From JANNMJ01 sp031397815 (lineage in GTDB: Bacteria > Bacteroidota > Bacteroidia > Cytophagales > Hymenobacteraceae): a DNA stretch of 24,190 nucleotides. The translations under genes were made by a program, and so were the position numbers. The stretch is from contig JANNMJ010000113.1 in the NCBI GenBank assembly GCA_031397815.1, forward strand, positions 1-24,190, given 5' to 3'. The notes under the pieces were generated by a model that had not been told where the DNA came from, did no database searches, and saw nothing but the letters and a program-made list of their open reading frames with translations. This document shows positions 17,001-23,709 of this stretch, one piece after another (position 1 is the stretch's first letter; every line of letters starts with the position of its first letter).

Positions 17001-17357
17001 CCGCCGATGGTCTTGCAGCCGTACTTGGAGAACGCGTTTTGGCACGGCGTCGCGGCCCGCCCGCCGCACGAGCGCCGGGTGGTTCTGCGCCTGACGTTCG
17101 GCCCCGATGAAACCACCGTCCACGCGCAAATCGACGATACGGGCGTCGGGCGCACGGTGGCGGCGCAGCGGCGCCCAAGCGGCGGGGGCGGGCGCACGTC
17201 CAAAGGGCAGCGCCTCACCGAGCGGCGGCTGGCGCTGCTCAATCCGGAAGGCTCAGCCGCCTCGCCCGTCCGCATCACCGACCTGCTCGACGCCGTAACC
17301 GGCACCGCCCTCGGCACCCGCGTGGAAGTCTGGCTACCCGTCGGGCGAGGCGCGTAG
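14031..17357 (+). CDS. Two-component propeller / Y_Y_Y / LytS-type sensor histidine kinase
   Basis: This is a 1108-aa membrane sensor. A signal peptide (about 1-38) is followed by an STSK repeat tract (39-58), then a long periplasmic beta-propeller region (about 62-740) with repeated 'AGxLWVGTxxGLxRxD' blades (for example FLWVGSEDGLARYDG, YLWVGTHGGIGRLD, RLWIGTMRGITYLE, RVWLGTDEGLI). A Y_Y_Y domain (about 764-850) and one membrane helix (about 858-880) come next. The cytoplasmic part is of the His_kinase/LytS class: His906 in LQPHFIFNALN, Asn1001 in YLENAFWHG and DDTGVGR near 1035, so it is complete. Propeller sensors in Bacteroidota often respond to glycans, but here there is no fused receiver or AraC domain and no SusC/D genes nearby. 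Its partner is RR3, 59 nt downstream. Confidence 0.95.
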   Translation: MRAFWTRLLRGVRRSGWGLALVAMSAALVGWPVGAGAQSTSKSTLKSTSKSTSKSTSKAPPVTLRFGQAIERDGLPSANSRSLLLDRAGFLWVGSEDGLARYDGRTFTTWRHRRNDSTALPNDIVITMSEDAAGYLWVGTHGGIGRLDPARQVFQTWRAASGDKRTPPFDYDSRVWVGAKTNVVWAAAPHGLYRYDARHNQWRRHRLSNEKEASVGFVASGFEDRAGRFWCGARGRVWVLDSRSGETLAALVVPTNPGEQPRAVTGFLQDAGGRVWATAWGGGMVSLTDASGTLTGTVRTHRWNPEMVNIGTTDIAYAAAETIDPATGRRTLWVSSERGLLRLKRPDTEGLPPAKLVEGVDYEVIRADPDDAPLDPVSTLLADPLTGRLWAGTTNGLRWHDAGRSLFTTVAVGEERRRLDPYRLRPDRDPLTRARQYWLSTWYGNGLALLDSTLRVQRAWPQLPLGDPDERAGQMCDVVRSRLDGGALWVATYGGLVRFDPQTGTTRKYLTSVTDSASLTDTRTISLLEDRAGRLWIGTMRGITYLETPADFRTGHFRRVPRFRNRCILNMSEDAAGRVWLGTDEGLICAPDGPSGPLKFYLADPKNPHALTHNHVGMTWPLPNGRVWIATRDGLSVWRPATDDFEQFHSGRGMPVDNIYGALPDSAGHWWLLTPRGLVRATFPNGPFRVFDTSCGLPQTDMNGMFAPLPDGRFVIGLNKRLIIVDPKAQRPTRQRPRVALTGVALFGKDLRLTQALDSIKHLDFAADEHTLTFRFAALDFADPKGNRCEYQLVEAAEKRTVVPWQTATLDGVATFSHLPGGDYALFVRARNADGLRSAREAVVRFRIQLPFWQTGWFRLGCALILALALWAYMRFQRKRAEHRGWLAREMAELELRALRAQLQPHFIFNALNAVQELVLTGRTTDAGRYLARFARLLRLVLESADRPAVPLDTELEALRLYADIEQLRLEGLDVVFDIDPDLLVAEPAVPPMVLQPYLENAFWHGVAARPPHERRVVLRLTFGPDETTVHAQIDDTGVGRTVAAQRRPSGGGGRTSKGQRLTERRLALLNPEGSAASPVRITDLLDAVTGTALGTRVEVWLPVGRGA
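14145..14204 (+). repeat. Five-copy 12-bp coding repeat (STSK) after the signal peptide
   Basis: Five exact-length 12-nt units (TCGACTTCAAAA and close variants) encode STSK, STLK, STSK, STSK and STSK. The tract sits between the signal peptide and the first propeller blade. Copy changes would keep the frame. Confidence 0.88.
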
Positions 17358-17416
17358 GGGGCGCGGATGCGGCGCTATTTTGCGGGCGCATTCCACTATC
17401 CCGATGCGTTTGCCCG

Positions 17417-18214
17417 ATGCGTGCTTTGGTTATTGACGACGAAGCCCCCGCCCGCGCCGTCCTGATGCACCTGCTCGCCGCGCACTGCCCCACGATTACC
17501 GTCGTGGCGCACACCGCCGACCCTATCGAAGGCTTGGCGCTGATTAGGCAGCACGAGCCGGAGCTGCTTTTTCTCGATGTCGAGATGCCGCACCTGAGCG
17601 GCTTTGAAGTCCTGCGCGCCCTCGGCCCGACCGCCGACCGCCTGCGCGTCATTTTCGTAACCGCGTACGACCAATACGCCATCCGCGCCATCCGCTTCGC
17701 CGCCGTCGATTATCTCCTCAAACCCGTCGACCCCGATGAGCTGATCGCCGCCGTCGGTCGTGCTCAGTCGACCACCGGCGCCCCCGCCGCGCCCCCCACC
17801 GAAACCGCGCCCGCGCCCACCGACGCATCCACCCGCTACGCCACCCTAACGGCAGCGCCCGCGCCCACGGTTTCGGCGCCCACCCGCCTCACGCTTCCCA
17901 CCGCCGACGGTCTGCTGGTGGTTCGGGTCGAAGACATTGAGTGCTGCGAGGCGTCCGGCGCGTACACGCTCGTCCATTTGCGGGGCCGGGCGCAACCGGT
18001 GGTCGTGTCGCGGTCGCTCAAAGAGTACGACGACCTGCTCACCGGCGCCGGGCACCGCTTCTTCCGCGTGCATCATTCGTGGCTCATCAACCTCACCGAA
18101 GTCCGCCGCTACATCCGCGGCGAAGGCGGCACCGTAGAGCTAGCCAGCGGTCGGCAGATTGACGTTGCCAAGCGCAGGAAGGATGATTTTCTGGCCGCGC
18201 TGGCGCGGGTTTAA
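17417..18214 (+). CDS. LytTR-family response regulator (RR3), LytR/AlgR type
   Basis: This is a 265-aa protein. The receiver (about 1-118) has acidic residues IDDE at 6-9, phospho-acceptor Asp54 in LFLDVEMPHLSGFEVL, Thr82 in FVTAYDQYAIRA and Lys102 in DYLLKPVD. An Ala/Pro/Thr-rich linker (about 120-155) leads to a LytTR domain (about 158-265) with VVRVEDIECCEASGAYTLVHL and FFRVHHSWLINL. The receiver is the classical LytR/AlgR form, unlike RR1, RR2 and RR4, which matches its LytS-type partner kinase encoded just upstream. It likely forms one operon with that kinase. It ends at a convergent, repeat-filled intergenic region. The target is unknown. Confidence 0.94.
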   Translation: MRALVIDDEAPARAVLMHLLAAHCPTITVVAHTADPIEGLALIRQHEPELLFLDVEMPHLSGFEVLRALGPTADRLRVIFVTAYDQYAIRAIRFAAVDYLLKPVDPDELIAAVGRAQSTTGAPAAPPTETAPAPTDASTRYATLTAAPAPTVSAPTRLTLPTADGLLVVRVEDIECCEASGAYTLVHLRGRAQPVVVSRSLKEYDDLLTGAGHRFFRVHHSWLINLTEVRRYIRGEGGTVELASGRQIDVAKRRKDDFLAALARV

Positions 18215-18226
18215 ATTTTAATTAGT

Positions 18227-18251
18227 AATTAATAATTAAGAATTATTAATT
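18227..18251. terminator. AT-rich perfect hairpin after RR3, possible terminator
   Basis: AATTAATAATT (18227-18237) and AATTATTAATT (18241-18251) are exact inverse complements around AAG. The hairpin starts 13 nt after the RR3 stop inside an AT-rich patch in an otherwise GC-rich window. It could end RR3 transcription. The G+C-poor stem makes it weak, so it may equally be part of an inserted repeat. Confidence 0.4.
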
Positions 18252-18289
18252 GGGGTGGGTGGTGCGTTGGGGGTGAAAACTCCCCGCCC

Positions 18290-18327
18290 GGGAGGGGAGG
18301 GGTGGCCCGAAGGGCCGGGGTGGGGGG
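18290..18327 (+). repeat. G-run segment with GGCCC-GAA-GGGCC hairpin
   Basis: Runs of three to six G at 18290-18292, 18294-18297, 18299-18302, 18317-18320 and 18322-18327 flank a hairpin at 18304-18316. The pattern (gggaggggaggggtgg, then cccgaagggcc and ggggtgg) resembles a type of intergenic repeat that I associate with Bacteroidota genomes, from memory only. The spaced G-runs could also fold as a G-quadruplex. Confidence 0.5.
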
Positions 18328-18401
18328 ACACGCAGATACAGCCTGCTATGAGAACCCAACCACGGCCGTTAGGAGGCGATTCAACCGTAGCACAACCGCA
18401 T

Positions 18402-18610
18402 GCGGGCGGGCACAAGGCCGCGCCCCTACAGGCGTTTGGGTAGTTGAGCACATTCCTACGTACCCGGCACCGTCCCGGTGCCGGTGGTTGAGGACTAATT
18501 GGAATCAGCAGCTCCGGCACCGAGACGGTGCCGGGTACGTCGGAACGCGGTTCTGTATCCCATCAAATACCCACCGAACCTTGTAGGGGCGTGGCCTTGT
18601 GCCCGCCCGC
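18402..18610. repeat. Nested inverted-repeat element, outer arms 29 bp
   Basis: The outer arms at 18402-18430 and 18582-18610 are inverse complements at 28 of 29 positions. Each carries GGGCGGGCACAAGGCC and CGCCCCTACA, or their complements. They enclose 151 nt with no coding sequence but with a second inverted repeat. It is bounded by two convergent genes (RR3 and HK3). No target duplication or transposase is visible, so it is either a small palindromic repeat that has inserted into itself or a MITE-like element. Confidence 0.75.
18454..18545. repeat. Inner inverted repeat with two self-complementary arms
   Basis: ACGTACCCGGCACCGT (18458-18473) pairs exactly with ACGGTGCCGGGTACGT (18525-18540), and pairing resumes for four more positions beyond one mismatch. 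Each arm region also forms its own hairpin of the form CCGGCACCG-N3-CGGTGCCGG, with TCC as the left loop and AGA as the right. The sequence can therefore fold as one long stem or as two small hairpins. Confidence 0.75.
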
Positions 18611-18695
18611 GTGTGGCTGGGCGCACTAAACCGCCGTGCCTCAACCCCCCGCCAGACACGTGCCAGCGTGGGGCATCTCCCCTGAAACCCACTGT

Positions 18696-20603
18696 TCAAG
18701 CCCGAACCGGCACCACTAGCCCAAACGTGCTGCCTTTCCCAAGGGCGCTCTCGCCGGTGAGGCCGTTGCCGAGGAGGGCGGCGAATTGCCGACACACCGC
18801 GAGGCCGAGGCCGGTGCCTTGCTCGCCGCTGGTGCCGGGCGTGGAAGTGGTTTTTTCGGCTTCCGAAGATTGGGCGAGGAGCTGCGCGAGTCGGTCGGCG
18901 GAGAGGCCTTGGCCGGTATCGGTGACTTGGAACGCGACGCCGTTGGATGTCGGGGTGGCGCGGAGCGTCACTTGCCCGTTGGCGGGGGTGAATTTGATGG
19001 CGTTCGCCACCAGATTCCGCAGGACGGTTTGGAGGAGATTCGGGTCGGACCAGACGGTCGGAATATCTTCCGTGGAGACGGCGGTGTGCAGGGCGATGCC
19101 TTTTGTGGCGGCTACGGGTGCGTACAGGCGCGCCACTTCCGCAAGCACGGTTGCCGGGCGGACGGGCTGCGGGTTGTTCACGAGCTGCCCCGTCTGGCCG
19201 TGCGCCCAATAGAGCAGGTTGTCGAGGAGGCTGCGCACGGAGGTGGTGGTTTCGCGCATCTCCAGCGCGATGGCGCGTAGCTCGGCGGGGTCGGGGGCGG
19301 CGGCTTGCTGCTCGATTAGCTGGCTCACCACTTCCACCGTCATCAGCGGCGCCCGCGTATCGTGGCCGATGACGCTCAGTAAGCGACTTTGCGTGGCGTT
19401 GAGCTGCCGTGCCGCCGCTTCCGAAACCGCCAGCTTAGCCCGCGAGCGGCGCAGCGCCAGATACAGCCACCCGAAGAAAGTGAGCGCCAACGCCAGCGCG
19501 ATTACCGCCGCCGTCAGCCACCGCGCCCGGACCTCGATGCGCTCGGCCGCGAGGCGCTCGATGCGGCGCTTCTGCGTCAGGTCGTGGATGCGGGCTTCGC
19601 GGCGCTCGGCGTCGTAGCGGGCCGAAAGAGCCGCAATCTGCTCGCCGACGGCGTCGGAGTTGATGGAATCGTTCAGCCCCCTCAGGGCGCGCTCCGTGAC
19701 GAAGGCCAGATTCGCATCGCCTAGCTTAATGGCGGCATCGGCCATTACTTGAAGCGCCGATTGCGCCAGCATCGGGCTTTTAATCTCGCGGGCCGTGCGC
19801 CGCACTTCCTGCGTAATGGCGAGAGCCTCAGCGGCTTGGTCGCGCTTGACGAGGATGCCCGCCAGATTGATGCGTGCCCCGGAGCGCGCCATCACGTCGG
19901 CGCGCAGGATGGAGAAATCGTAGTAGCGCAGCGCCTCGCGCACGGTCGTTTCGGCGCGGGCGAGCTGCCCAATCTCCAGCAGCGCATCGGCTTCGGCGCT
20001 CAGGCAGCTCACGGCGGTGATGGTATCGCCGACGGCGAGCAGCAGCTCCGACGATTTCCGCAGCAGCGGGACGGCTTCTTTCGGCTTACCGCCCGTGCTG
20101 AGCGAGTTGCCCAGACTGGCGCCCATGCGGCCCTGCTCCTTCGGCGTGCCCACGCGCAGCGCCAGATTATACGCCTGCCGGTGGTAGCGGACGGCGGTCG
20201 CGTAATCGGCTTTGGCGAAATACACATCGCCGAGCAGCACCAGACCAAGCATCTCGGCGGCGGGGTCGGGGTCGGCGGGGTTGCGGGCGAGGCGCAACAC
20301 TTCAAACGCTTCTGCCGAAGCTTCAGCTTGCTGCTGACCACGGACGAACAAATCGCCGAGTCGGTACCGAATCCGGCTTTCCCAGCGCGGCAAGTGCGCT
20401 TGGCGGCTTAGGGCGATGAGTGCACGCAGCTCACGGGCAGCAGAATCCGGAGAGGTCTGGCCGAGGGCGCGGGCGGCTTTCAATCGGGGGAAAATATCCA
20501 GCGTATCCGCCGGATACCCCGGCGGCACCTGCCCAACGGCGGGCACCGCCAAGAGCAGCAACAAGAACAGCCACAGAAAAATGGCTGGTGAACCAATACG
20601 CAT
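18696..20603 (-). CDS. Orphan TPR-domain sensor histidine kinase (HK3)
   Basis: This is a 635-aa protein. A signal peptide (about 1-24) is followed by TPR-like periplasmic helices (about 35-325), a coiled coil with RREARIHDLTQKRRIERLAAER (about 334-355), a membrane helix (361-384) and the kinase core. The H box is VIGHDTRAPL with His414 (DTRAP rather than the DLRGP or DLRSP of its relatives); the N box has N530/N534 in NLVANAIKF; the D box has D562 in DTGQGL; the G box has GTGLGL near 596. It looks active. Unlike HK1, HK2 and HK4 it has no response regulator after it: 481 nt of repeat-rich non-coding DNA follow, then the convergent RR3. It may signal to one of the nearby LytTR regulators or to one encoded elsewhere. 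It is divergent from HK4, with about 150 nt between starts. Confidence 0.92.
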   Translation of the reverse strand: MRIGSPAIFLWLFLLLLLAVPAVGQVPPGYPADTLDIFPRLKAARALGQTSPDSAARELRALIALSRQAHLPRWESRIRYRLGDLFVRGQQQAEASAEAFEVLRLARNPADPDPAAEMLGLVLLGDVYFAKADYATAVRYHRQAYNLALRVGTPKEQGRMGASLGNSLSTGGKPKEAVPLLRKSSELLLAVGDTITAVSCLSAEADALLEIGQLARAETTVREALRYYDFSILRADVMARSGARINLAGILVKRDQAAEALAITQEVRRTAREIKSPMLAQSALQVMADAAIKLGDANLAFVTERALRGLNDSINSDAVGEQIAALSARYDAERREARIHDLTQKRRIERLAAERIEVRARWLTAAVIALALALTFFGWLYLALRRSRAKLAVSEAAARQLNATQSRLLSVIGHDTRAPLMTVEVVSQLIEQQAAAPDPAELRAIALEMRETTTSVRSLLDNLLYWAHGQTGQLVNNPQPVRPATVLAEVARLYAPVAATKGIALHTAVSTEDIPTVWSDPNLLQTVLRNLVANAIKFTPANGQVTLRATPTSNGVAFQVTDTGQGLSADRLAQLLAQSSEAEKTTSTPGTSGEQGTGLGLAVCRQFAALLGNGLTGESALGKGSTFGLVVPVRA

Positions 20604-20688
20604 CAGAGAGGAAATGGAGAGAGAGCGGGTAAGTTTTTACAATAATGAAGGATTAGAAGGCGCTTTCCAAAGAGATGTTCAGAAACAA

Positions 20689-20717
20689 TTTGCACTATCC
20701 TGAGCTTGCTGCTTTTG
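20689..20717 (+). promoter_or_regulatory. Candidate promoter for HK4-RR4
   Basis: TTTG at 20689-20692 is followed after 17 nt by TGCTTTTG at 20710-20717, one mismatch from TAnnTTTG. Transcription would start near 20724, about 30 nt before the ATG at 20754. This lies in the divergent gap shared with HK3. Confidence 0.48.
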
Positions 20718-20753
20718 ATATAGAAAACCCCGGTCTTGCGTCTTCTGCTTGCG

Positions 20754-22682
20754 ATGTCTGCATTTCTCTCGCGCCTGCTGATTACCGTTGGACTACTGCT
20801 GACAGTGGGGCGCGGCGGCGCGGTGGTGTCCGCAACGTCGGCGGCTTCCGCCGCTACTTGGGCCAGTGTGCAGCGGGCGGGGCGGATGGTGCGGGCCGAT
20901 AGTGTTTCGGCCGCCGTGCGGGTGTTGGAGCAGCGGCTGGCGGTGGTGCGCGCCGCCCGGCTGCCAGTTGATGAGCTGGCAATTAAGTCCTTTCTGATGA
21001 GCTGGGTGGCCGCCACCGACCTCGTGCAATCGGAGCAGTACGCCACCGATGTCGTGCGCCTCGCGAAGCAGCTAGGTCACCCCGAAGAGCTGGGCGATGG
21101 CTATTACCAGCTCGGCAACAACGCCCACCAGCAGCAAGATTTGGCCCGCTCGGCGGCGCTGATGCAACAGGCCATAACGAGTTTCGCGCGCTTCGATTCG
21201 CTCTCGACTTCTTACGGCGGGGCGCTGGCGTCGTTGGCCGGGACGTATCTGGAATTGGGGAAGGCGAAAGAGGCGCGACCTTATTTTTTGCGCGGTCTGG
21301 CGCTTGCCCGGCGGCGGCAGGAGCCGCTGACGGAGTTTTCGCTGCTGGCCCTTTGGGGCAACGGCCTGCGCAATACGGCGCCCGATACGGCCGTGCGCTA
21401 CCTGCAACAAGCTCTGCGCTTGGCCCAAACCAAGCTCCGGCGCGAACCGCAAGGGCCGGAAGCCGAGGTGTACGCCCAGCTCGTGCTGATGCAGATTACC
21501 CACGAGCGGCGTCAATGGTCGCAAACCCTGACCGCCAGTCAGCAAGTGGCGAGGGGCGCCCGCCGAATCGAGAATCCGGAGTACGAGTCGGAAGCTCTTC
21601 TGACGATGGCCGATGCCCTGCGCCACCTGGGGCAGGGCGGCGCCGGTTACGATACGCTGGTGCGCGCGATGGTGCTCATCGACACGCTGCGCGGCCAGAC
21701 GAAAGTGCGCGAGCTGGCCCGTCAGCAGGCCGCGCTGGGGACGGTGGAGCAGCAGGCGCGCATCCGGGGGCTGGAGCAGGAGCGCCGCATTGCGCGCTTG
21801 CGGGCCGAGCAGGCGCAAACCCGCTGGCTGGTGGTGCTGGTGGTGGCGGTGGTGCTGGGATTACTGCATTTTCTGGGGCTTTACCTCTACCGACGGCTTC
21901 GGGTGTCGAGGGCGCGATTGGCAGTTTCGGAAGCGAATGCTAGTCGGGCGAATGCGACTAAAGACCGCCTGATGCGCATCATCGGGCACGATTTGCGCGG
22001 CCCCGTCGCCACGTTTCAGCAGGCGCTGCCGCTCGTGCGCCACTACGCCGACCACCCCGACCCCGCCGAGCTGACTTCGCTCGTGGATGCGCTGATGGGG
22101 CAGGCGAAAGAGCTGCGGAACCTCCTCGATAACCTCCTCAACTGGAGCCTCTCGCAGAGCAACGAGGTGCGGAACGCCCCCATTCGGCTGGCGCCCGTCG
22201 AGGCGCTCACGACGACTGTGAACCTCTACCAGTCGGCCGCGCAGAATAAGGGCGTGACGCTCCACGTCGAGGCCGACCCGGATTTGCCCGCTGCTTGGGC
22301 CGACCCAGCGCTCCTGTCCGCTGTGCTGCGGAATCTGGTGAGCAATGCGCTCAAGTTTACGCCGTCGGGCGGGAGCGTGTGGGTGCGGGTGGCCGCCGGG
22401 ACGGGGCACCGCCTCGAATACTCGGTGCGGGATACCGGCGTCGGGATGACCCCCGACCAGCTCGCCCACCTCTTCGATGTAAAACTCAACCGCTCCACCG
22501 ACGGCACGGCCGGGGAAGGCGGCACCGGCCTCGGGCTGCTGATTTGCCAGCACTTCGCGGGCCTACTCGGCGGCGAGCTGACGGTGAGCAGTCGGCCGGG
22601 GGCGGGGACGTTATTTCGCTTTACGGTTGCCGAGGATGTGACCGGTAAAGTCGCTTCTTTGAGTGCTTATTCAACGCCCTGA
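20754..22682 (+). CDS. TPR-domain sensor histidine kinase (HK4)
   Basis: This is a 642-aa protein. The ATG at 20754 gives a standard signal peptide (about 1-27); the longer frame begins with TTG at 20736. TPR-like helices span about 50-315. A coiled coil with QQARIRGLEQERRIARLRAE (about 333-353) leads to a membrane helix (357-379) and the kinase: His412 in IIGHDLRGPV, N527/N531 in NLVSNALKF, D560 in DTGVGM and GTGLGL from about 590. All key residues are intact. It is the closest paralogue of HK1; a 33-nt tract (22342-22374) is identical to 4745-4777 in HK1. RR4 starts 6 nt after the stop, so the two are surely co-transcribed. Confidence 0.93.
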   Translation: MSAFLSRLLITVGLLLTVGRGGAVVSATSAASAATWASVQRAGRMVRADSVSAAVRVLEQRLAVVRAARLPVDELAIKSFLMSWVAATDLVQSEQYATDVVRLAKQLGHPEELGDGYYQLGNNAHQQQDLARSAALMQQAITSFARFDSLSTSYGGALASLAGTYLELGKAKEARPYFLRGLALARRRQEPLTEFSLLALWGNGLRNTAPDTAVRYLQQALRLAQTKLRREPQGPEAEVYAQLVLMQITHERRQWSQTLTASQQVARGARRIENPEYESEALLTMADALRHLGQGGAGYDTLVRAMVLIDTLRGQTKVRELARQQAALGTVEQQARIRGLEQERRIARLRAEQAQTRWLVVLVVAVVLGLLHFLGLYLYRRLRVSRARLAVSEANASRANATKDRLMRIIGHDLRGPVATFQQALPLVRHYADHPDPAELTSLVDALMGQAKELRNLLDNLLNWSLSQSNEVRNAPIRLAPVEALTTTVNLYQSAAQNKGVTLHVEADPDLPAAWADPALLSAVLRNLVSNALKFTPSGGSVWVRVAAGTGHRLEYSVRDTGVGMTPDQLAHLFDVKLNRSTDGTAGEGGTGLGLLICQHFAGLLGGELTVSSRPGAGTLFRFTVAEDVTGKVASLSAYSTP

Positions 22683-22688
22683 AATCCC

Positions 22689-23432
22689 GTGCCTACCCTC
22701 CGCCTGCTCATCGTCGAGGATAACTTGTTGCAGGCGCGCCTGCTTCAGCATTACGTGCAGCTGCTCGGGTACCACGTCACGGGCATTGCCGCGACGGCAG
22801 CGGAAGCCGAGTCGATGTTTGCCGACCTTCAGCCCGATTTACTCCTGCTCGATATTCACTTGCGGGGCGAAGTAGACGGGATTGCACTGGCGCAGCGGCT
22901 GCTCGGCGTGCGCCCCGTCCCGCTGATTTTCCTGACCTCCGACGAAAGCCGCACCACCTTCGAGCGCGCTCTGACCGCCGGGCCGCTCGCGTTCCTCACC
23001 AAGCCCTACGACGAAGCCCTGCTGCAACGCACCATCGAGCTGGCGGTGGCCCATTTCGCCCGCGAGCAAGGCGGCCAAACCGCCGCCCTCTTCGATGGCG
23101 GGGCGCTGGTGCCGGGGGCGTTTTACGTGCGCGACAGCTACCGGCTGGTGAAGGTTTTCTACGATGATGTGCTCTGGCTCGAAGCTGATAACACGTACGT
23201 GAACCTCCATACGGCGACGCACAAATACACCATTCGAATCAGCCTGCGCGAGCTGGAGACGAAGCTGCCGCCCAACCGTTTCGTGCGGGTCCGGCGCAAC
23301 GCGCTCGTGCAGCTCACGCACATCAAAAGCGTCGATTTGCGGAGCGATTTCGTCTCGGTTGGTGGAGCCGAAGTGCCTATCGGCGGAAACTACCGCGCTG
23401 ACTTGCTGCGCCTTCTGGGGCAGCTCGGGTAA
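22689..23432 (+). CDS. LytTR-family response regulator (RR4)
   Basis: This is a 247-aa protein starting at GTG 22689 (sequence begins MPTLRLLIVEDN); no ATG lies near and the receiver begins at once, so GTG is preferred. The receiver has Glu10/Asp11, phospho-acceptor Asp55 in LLLLDIHLRG, Thr83 in FLTSD and Lys105 in FLTKPY. The LytTR domain (about 145-247) includes VKVFYDDVLWLEADNTYVNLHT and FVRVRRNALVQLTHIKSV. It belongs to the same receiver subgroup as RR1 and RR2 (TFERALTAGPLAFLTKPY is close to RR1). Partner of HK4. A VGIGT surface-protein gene starts about 280 nt further on, as for RR1. Confidence 0.92.
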   Translation: MPTLRLLIVEDNLLQARLLQHYVQLLGYHVTGIAATAAEAESMFADLQPDLLLLDIHLRGEVDGIALAQRLLGVRPVPLIFLTSDESRTTFERALTAGPLAFLTKPYDEALLQRTIELAVAHFAREQGGQTAALFDGGALVPGAFYVRDSYRLVKVFYDDVLWLEADNTYVNLHTATHKYTIRISLRELETKLPPNRFVRVRRNALVQLTHIKSVDLRSDFVSVGGAEVPIGGNYRADLLRLLGQLG

Positions 23433-23482
23433 CGCTGGAATTAGAAGCTGAATCCAGAGCGGTTTTCAGCATCGCAATACGT

Positions 23483-23542
23483 GCGTAGGGACGCCTATTG
23501 GCGTCCTGCTCAGCCCGTGGACGCCAATAGGCGTCCCTACGC
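23483..23542. repeat. 24-bp perfect inverted repeat between RR4 and the surface-protein gene
   Basis: Positions 23483-23506 and 23519-23542 are exact inverse complements with a 12-nt loop. Each arm contains GTAGGGACGCC and the self-complementary core GGACGCC-TATT-GGCGTCC. The layout resembles the GTAGGGGCG-containing outer arms at 18402-18610, so both may belong to a related class of dispersed palindromes. No U-run follows, so it is not a standard terminator. The rest of 23433-23709 holds nothing I recognise. Confidence 0.8.
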
Positions 23543-23709
23543 GAACGTACCGGATCTGTCTGAATCCACTCTTTTGCACCCAAAAAAACCTGATTCGCCT
23601 ACTCTTTTGGGCGCCGCTTGGCGGCGGAGAACACATTTGACCCTCATCGGCGCGGCCTAGTCTGGCCGGTCGGTATTGAAGTCTTGTGGTGGTTTTCGCT
23701 TCCTTGTCT

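Noticed and set aside
14199..17129. 976-codon open frame opposite the propeller kinase
   Set aside because: It is a shadow of the GC-rich kinase gene; its translation is Arg/Pro/Gly-rich with no domain, while the + frame has a full domain series.
18255..18692. Open frames of 60-95 codons in the convergent gap after RR3
   Set aside because: They read through palindromes, are Pro/Arg/Cys-rich, overlap on both strands and show no receiver or LytTR residues.
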